The translations under genes and the position numbers were made by a program. A stretch of 9,534 nt of DNA from Sphingomicrobium sp. (lineage in GTDB: Bacteria > Pseudomonadota > Alphaproteobacteria > Sphingomonadales > Sphingomonadaceae), in the NCBI GenBank assembly GCA_030146725.1, contig JASLBJ010000138.1:1-9534 (forward strand), given 5' to 3'. A model generated the notes under the pieces. The model made no database searches and had not been told where the DNA came from. It worked only from the letters and a program-made list of their open reading frames with translations. Below, piece by piece: positions 6,421-9,534 of this stretch (within the stretch, counting starts at the first letter, position 1; each line of letters begins with the position of its first letter).

Positions 6421-7220
6421 CCGGATTGATGGCGGGCAAGCGCGGGCTGATCATGGGCCTGGCCAATGATCGCAGCCTGGCTTGGGGGATCGCTCAGGCG
6501 CTTGGGCGCGAAGGCGCTGAGCTGGCGTTTTCCTATCAGGGCGAAGCGCTCGAAAAGCGGGTGCGGCCGCTTGCGGCGCAGGTCGGGTCCGATTTTCTGG
6601 TCGATTGTGACGTGTCCGACATGGCGGCGCTCGACGCGACGTTCGCCGCGCTACAGGAGCGCTGGGGCGGGCTCGACTTCCTCGTCCATGCGATCGGCTA
6701 TTCCGACAAGAACGAACTCCGTGGCAAGTTCGTCGACACCGGGCTCGACAATTTCCTGATGACCATGAACATTTCGGTCTACAGTTTCGTCGCGGTGGCG
6801 CAGCGTGCGCGGGCGATGATGAAGCCGGGCGGATCGATGCTTACCCTGAGCTATTACGGCGCGGAAAAGGTCATCCCGCACTACAATGTGATGGGGGTTG
6901 CCAAGGCGGCGCTCGAGACCTCGGTCAAATATCTGGCGATGGACCTCGGGCCCGAGGGCATCCGGGTCAATGCCGTGTCGGCGGGGCCGATCAAGACGCT
7001 TGCGGCAAGCGGGATCGGCGACTTCCGCTACATCCTCAAGTGGAACGAGTATAACTCGCCGCTCCGCCGCAACGTGACGATCGACGACGTCGGCGGCGCG
7101 GGGCTGTACCTGCTTAGCGACCTGGCTTCGGGGGTTACCGGGGAAATCCACCATGTCGATGCCGGCTACAATGTGGTCGGAATGAAGGCCGAAGACGCAC
7201 CGGATATCGCGACCGTCTGA
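6417..7220 (+). CDS. fabI: Enoyl-[acyl-carrier-protein] reductase (NADH), FabI
   Basis: This 267-residue enzyme performs the last reduction of each fatty acid elongation cycle, turning enoyl-ACP into acyl-ACP. It is an atypical short-chain dehydrogenase: the nucleotide loop GLIMGLANDRSLAWGIA is at 10-26, DCDVSD at 63-68, and HAIGYSDKNEL at 91-101. The catalytic Tyr156 and Lys163 of the Y-x6-K motif, plus Tyr146, fall at the E. coli FabI numbers. SAGPIKTLAASGI (188-200) is the substrate-loop signature. Gly94, Met159 and Phe203 correspond to E. coli positions where triclosan resistance changes are known, and here look unchanged, suggesting a sensitive enzyme (inference). The ATG at 6417 overlaps the YihY stop by four bases and has a GGGGGA upstream. 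An ATG at 6429 (Met5) is a less likely alternative. Confidence 0.97.
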   Translation: MTGLMAGKRGLIMGLANDRSLAWGIAQALGREGAELAFSYQGEALEKRVRPLAAQVGSDFLVDCDVSDMAALDATFAALQERWGGLDFLVHAIGYSDKNELRGKFVDTGLDNFLMTMNISVYSFVAVAQRARAMMKPGGSMLTLSYYGAEKVIPHYNVMGVAKAALETSVKYLAMDLGPEGIRVNAVSAGPIKTLAASGIGDFRYILKWNEYNSPLRRNVTIDDVGGAGLYLLSDLASGVTGEIHHVDAGYNVVGMKAEDAPDIATV

Positions 7221-7222
7221 TC

Positions 7223-7756
7223 GTGGCACGCCGCTCGAGGATGCCACGGAATTTGGCGAACTACTGGAAGATGGAGGCGGCCAACGTCGTCATCGTCCCC
7301 GCCATCGCTTTGTCATTCGGCTTTCCCCAAAACGGCCTCGAGGCGGGTGCGCTTGGCCTCTCAATCGCGGCGAGCGCGGGATCCCTGGTCGTCGGAGCGG
7401 CCTACTGGCGCGGCGTCGACCGACGGGTGCGATCCGAGGACCGTGGCGCGTCGGCCCAGGCGCTCCGTCTCGCGGACGTCCTGGAGTTGCCGTTGCTTGC
7501 CGTCAGCGCTGCGGCCATCGCGGCCACGCTGGCAGGCCTGGTGATGCTTGGCTGGACCGCGGCATTGAGTGCGGCGACGGTGCTGACGCTTCTCGCAGTG
7601 CTCGAATATGTGAACTACTATCGCCGCCAGTTGCAGCACTTCGACAATGCCGCGGATTTCAGGCGGTTGCTCTCAGGCAAGGGCTTCAGGACGTCGCACA
7701 TGGCGCGTGATCTTGGGGCGTATCGTCTTGGACGAACGAGCACGTTGCCGAGCTGA
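7223..7756 (+). CDS. Membrane protein of unknown function, fourth gene of the fabI operon
   Basis: I do not recognise a named family. The 177-residue protein has four hydrophobic segments near 19-36, 44-63, 89-108 and 111-129, arranged as two hairpins with a charged loop (64-82, rich in Arg, Asp and Glu) between them. After the last helix comes a basic and aromatic segment, LEYVNYYRRQLQHFDNAADF (127-146), then GKGFRTSHMARDLGAYR (152-168), which looks like conserved sequence rather than a random tail. The start is uncertain: GTG at 7223 lies two bases after the fabI stop, ATG at 7241 (Met7) has only a very close GAGG, and ATG at 7271 (Met17) has GGAAG just upstream. I favour 7223 or 7241, since residues 11-24 look structured. 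Codon use resembles its neighbours. The role is unknown; membrane or lipid function is only suggested by place. Confidence 0.75.
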   Translation: MARRSRMPRNLANYWKMEAANVVIVPAIALSFGFPQNGLEAGALGLSIAASAGSLVVGAAYWRGVDRRVRSEDRGASAQALRLADVLELPLLAVSAAAIAATLAGLVMLGWTAALSAATVLTLLAVLEYVNYYRRQLQHFDNAADFRRLLSGKGFRTSHMARDLGAYRLGRTSTLPS

Positions 7757-7776
7757 AGCGCACTCTTCGCCGTGCC

Positions 7777-7788
7777 GAGCGGCCGCTC
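7777..7788. repeat. 12-base palindrome between convergent genes, possible weak terminator stem
   Basis: GAGCGGCCGCTC is a perfect palindrome in the 40-base gap between the unknown membrane protein and the end of purA. As a hairpin it gives only a 4-bp stem with a 4-base loop, and no T-run follows on either strand. It is therefore a poor candidate for an intrinsic terminator; Rho-dependent ending is equally likely. Confidence 0.25.
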
Positions 7789-7796
7789 AAGACGGA

Positions 7797-9086
7797 TCAG
7801 CCTCCGAAGGGGTCCCGGACGAGGATGGTGTCCTCCCGCTCGGGCGAGGTGCTGACCAGCGCGACCGGACAGCGGATCAGCTCTTCCACGCGGCGGACGT
7901 ACTTGATGGCCTGCGCCGGCAGATCGGCCCAGCTTCGCGCGCCGCGAGTCGAGGCGGACCACCCTTCGACGTCCTCGTAGACGGGCTCGACGCGGTTCTG
8001 GTCGGCGGAGTGCGGCGGCAGATAGTCGAAGGCACGGCCGTCGATTTGGTAGCCGGTGCAGATGCGGACCGTGTCGAAGCCGTCGAGCACGTCGAGCTTG
8101 GTCAAGGCGATGCCTGTCACTCCGGACACCGCGACGGCCTGGCGCACCAGCACCGCGTCGAACCAGCCGCAGCGGCGGCGGCGGCCAGTGACCGTCCCGA
8201 ACTCATGGCCGCGCTCGCCAAGCTGCTGGCCGGTCTCGTTGCGCAGTTCGGTCGGGAACGGGCCGGAACCGACCCGCGTGGTGTAAGCCTTGACGATGCC
8301 AAGCACGAAGCCGGCGCCGGATGGACCGATGCCGCTTCCGGCGCCTGTCGTTCCGGCGACGGTGTTGGACGAGGTCACGAACGGATAGGTGCCGTGGTCG
8401 ACATCGAGCAGCACGCCCTGCGCGCCTTCGAACAGGATTCGCTTGCCGCCACGCAGCGCCTTGTCGAGATCGCGCCACACCGGGCGGGCGAAGGGCAGGA
8501 CGAACCCGGCGATCGCGGCAAGGTCGGCGCGAAGACGCTCGCGGTCGACCGGCGGCTCGCCAAAGCCTGCGCGCAGCGCATCGTGGTGCGCGCACAGGCG
8601 GTCGAGTTGGGGGTCGAGCTCGGACAAATGGGCAAGGTCGCACAGGCGAATCGCGCGGCGGCCGACCTTGTCCTCATAGGCCGGGCCGATGCCCCGGCGG
8701 GTGGTGCCGATCTTGCCTGCCCCTGACGCATCCTCGCGCAGTGCATCGAGATCGCGGTGGATCGGCAGGATCAGCGGGCAGGTCTCCGCGATCATCAGCA
8801 CGTCGGGCGTAACAGTGACGCCTTGCTGCCCGAGACGCTCGACTTCGGCCTCGAGCGCCCACGGGTCGAGCACCACGCCATTGCCGATCACCGAGGGCGT
8901 GCCGCGGACGATCCCCGACGGCAGCAGGGACAGCTTGTAGGTCTGGTCTCCGACGACCAGCGTGTGACCGGCATTGTGGCCGCCCTGGAAGCGGACGACC
9001 ATGTCGGCCCGGCTTGCGAGCCAGTCGACGATCTTGCCCTTGCCCTCGTCGCCCCATTGCGCGCCGATGACGGTTACGTTGCCCAA
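7797..9086 (-). CDS. purA: Adenylosuccinate synthetase, starting at TTG
   Basis: This 429-residue enzyme joins IMP and aspartate using GTP, the first step from IMP to AMP. The GTP loop [14 protein letters not shown] is at 8-21 with catalytic Asp13, and GGHNAGHT at 35-42 holds catalytic His41; both match E. coli numbering. [13 protein letters not shown] (128-140), [19 protein letters not shown] (219-237) and [12 protein letters not shown] (300-311) follow, and the GTP-base motif TKLD is at 329-332. The start must be TTG at 9086: an in-frame TGA lies at 9090-9092 and the next residues (GNV) align with the usual M-A-N-V start. AGGGG 8 bases upstream supports it. The ATG at 9093 is in another frame. 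It is convergent with the fabI operon; upstream lies a 190-base gap to xth. Confidence 0.97.
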   Translation of the reverse strand: MGNVTVIGAQWGDEGKGKIVDWLASRADMVVRFQGGHNAGHTLVVGDQTYKLSLLPSGIVRGTPSVIGNGVVLDPWALEAEVERLGQQGVTVTPDVLMIAETCPLILPIHRDLDALREDASGAGKIGTTRRGIGPAYEDKVGRRAIRLCDLAHLSELDPQLDRLCAHHDALRAGFGEPPVDRERLRADLAAIAGFVLPFARPVWRDLDKALRGGKRILFEGAQGVLLDVDHGTYPFVTSSNTVAGTTGAGSGIGPSGAGFVLGIVKAYTTRVGSGPFPTELRNETGQQLGERGHEFGTVTGRRRRCGWFDAVLVRQAVAVSGVTGIALTKLDVLDGFDTVRICTGYQIDGRAFDYLPPHSADQNRVEPVYEDVEGWSASTRGARSWADLPAQAIKYVRRVEELIRCPVALVSTSPEREDTILVRDPFGG

Positions 9087-9094
9087 GTCTCATG

Positions 9095-9099
9095 CCCCT
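9095..9099 (-). promoter_or_regulatory. Ribosome binding site that supports the TTG start of purA
   Basis: AGGGG on the minus strand ends 8 bases before the TTG at 9086, a normal spacing. For the out-of-frame ATG at 9093 the spacing would be one base, too short. This favours initiation at TTG. Confidence 0.6.
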
Positions 9100-9276
9100 G
9101 ATGTGCCGCCGCGCTCTATTGACTGAGCACGGGCCCGTCCAGTTGCGCTGCGGAAAAGAGACGGCTGGAGCCGGGTTCGATGGGCGTCTAGTCGTGCCCG
9201 GCTTCGGTCGCAGTCTGCGCCGTAGACGTACAACTGAATGCCACGACCTTCTTGCCGGCGCCTTCGCGACGAAGCG
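9100..9276. other. Gap between xth and purA with no supported gene
   Basis: I find no convincing gene or RNA here. It must hold the purA promoter, but I see no clear -35/-10 pair. Positions 9129-9138 are a 10-base palindrome, ACGGGCCCGT. Just after the xth stop, 9257-9276 can fold on the minus strand as CTTCG-CGA-CGAAG flanked by GCG/CGC with one bulge, but without a T-run, so it is a weak terminator candidate. A GGTTCGA near 9174-9182 resembles a tRNA T-loop, but the required closing C is missing. Confidence 0.4.
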
Positions 9277-9534
9277 CTAGCCCGTCAGGCTGACCCAGGT
9301 CGGGGCGTGATCGCTGGCTTTCTCCTCGCCGCGCGCCCACCGATCGACTCCGGCTGCGGTGACCCGGTCCATTGCCTCGGGCGAGCACAGCAGATGGTCG
9401 ATTCGGAAGCCCGCGTCGCGCTGCCAGCAGCCGGCGGTGTAGTCCCAAAAAGTGTAGAGCTTCGGGTCGCCCGGGTTCAACGCACGCAGGGCGTCGGTCC
9501 AGCCATGGTGCAGGATACGCCGCCAGGCGACCCG
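9277..9534 (-). CDS. xth: Exodeoxyribonuclease III, C-terminal part (5' end outside window)
   Basis: The last 85 codons of an exonuclease III/AP endonuclease are present, running in from the window edge. ExoIII cleaves DNA at abasic sites and removes 3' blocking groups in base-excision repair. GWTDALRALNPGDPKLYTFW (fragment residues 11-30), DYTAGCWQRDAGFRIDHLL (31-49) and EKASDHAPTWVSL (71-83) are the C-terminal family signatures. RIDHLL holds the Asp equivalent to E. coli Asp229, and SDH holds the Asp258-His259 catalytic pair. The C-terminus ends at TAG 9277-9279, normal for the family. A TTG in frame at 9480 is not a start: the coding frame continues to the window edge with clear family sequence (WRRILHHGWTDAL). 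It shares the strand of purA. Confidence 0.94.
   Translation of the reverse strand, partial: RVAWRRILHHGWTDALRALNPGDPKLYTFWDYTAGCWQRDAGFRIDHLLCSPEAMDRVTAAGVDRWARGEEKASDHAPTWVSLTG

Noticed and set aside
9168..9190. GGTTCGA stretch resembling a tRNA T-loop
   Set aside because: The base that should close the loop is G instead of C, the stem does not pair, and no acceptor, D or anticodon arms can be built around it.
9092..9280. 62-codon plus-strand ORF and 86-codon minus-strand ORF between purA and xth
   Set aside because: The plus ORF has no ribosome binding site or recognisable motif, and the minus ORF mostly overlaps xth in another frame. Neither is supported as a gene.

Overview
The window looks like ordinary chromosomal DNA from a GC-rich alphaproteobacterium, probably a sphingomonad-like member of Sphingomonadales. 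The clue to class is a SciP/DUF1153 cell-cycle regulator, a family I know only from Alphaproteobacteria. High GC and the style of the proteins (MnmA, FabI, YihY, DnaJ-CTD cluster) fit. The genus cannot be told from the sequence alone. I see no mobile element, CRISPR array, rRNA, tRNA or phage gene, and no unknown multi-gene system. Almost every gene is a recognisable housekeeping gene; the one unrecognised gene is a small membrane protein behind fabI.

Layout. Positions 1-263 (minus) hold a three-helix GlsB/YeaQ/YmgE stress membrane protein, cut by the window edge. Its leader carries an EcfG-like promoter (GGAAC-N17-CGTA) and two small palindromes. Positions 447-746 (minus) hold sciP, with a degenerate CtrA-like box upstream in the region it shares with the divergent mnmA (911-2035, plus; tRNA 2-thiouridylase). 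mnmA runs into a convergent minus-strand operon only 13 bases away: pdxH (3771-4346), a FieF/YiiP-type cation efflux gene (2825-3757) and a PhzF-family isomerase/epimerase (2049-2828). The last two genes overlap by an ATGA.

From the 80-base divergent gap next to pdxH, a plus-strand operon runs: a type II (zinc-finger-less) DnaJ/CbpA-like cochaperone (4427-5377), a YihY/BrkB membrane protein (5389-6420), fabI enoyl-ACP reductase (6417-7220, overlapping by ATGA) and a conserved-looking membrane protein of unknown function (7223-7756). A candidate heat-shock (RpoH-type) promoter lies just before the DnaJ-like gene. It is met head-on by purA (7797-9086, minus), which must start at TTG because a stop codon lies two codons upstream in frame. 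The right edge holds the C-terminal 85 codons of exodeoxyribonuclease III (9277-9534, minus).

The genes serve separate needs: tRNA wobble modification, vitamin B6 salvage, metal efflux, protein folding, fatty acid elongation, AMP synthesis and base-excision repair. The most useful leads are regulatory: three candidate alternative-regulator sites (EcfG, CtrA, RpoH), each in front of a gene that would make sense as its target. All three come from reading by eye and are unproven. No gene-free stretch exceeds 300 bases.
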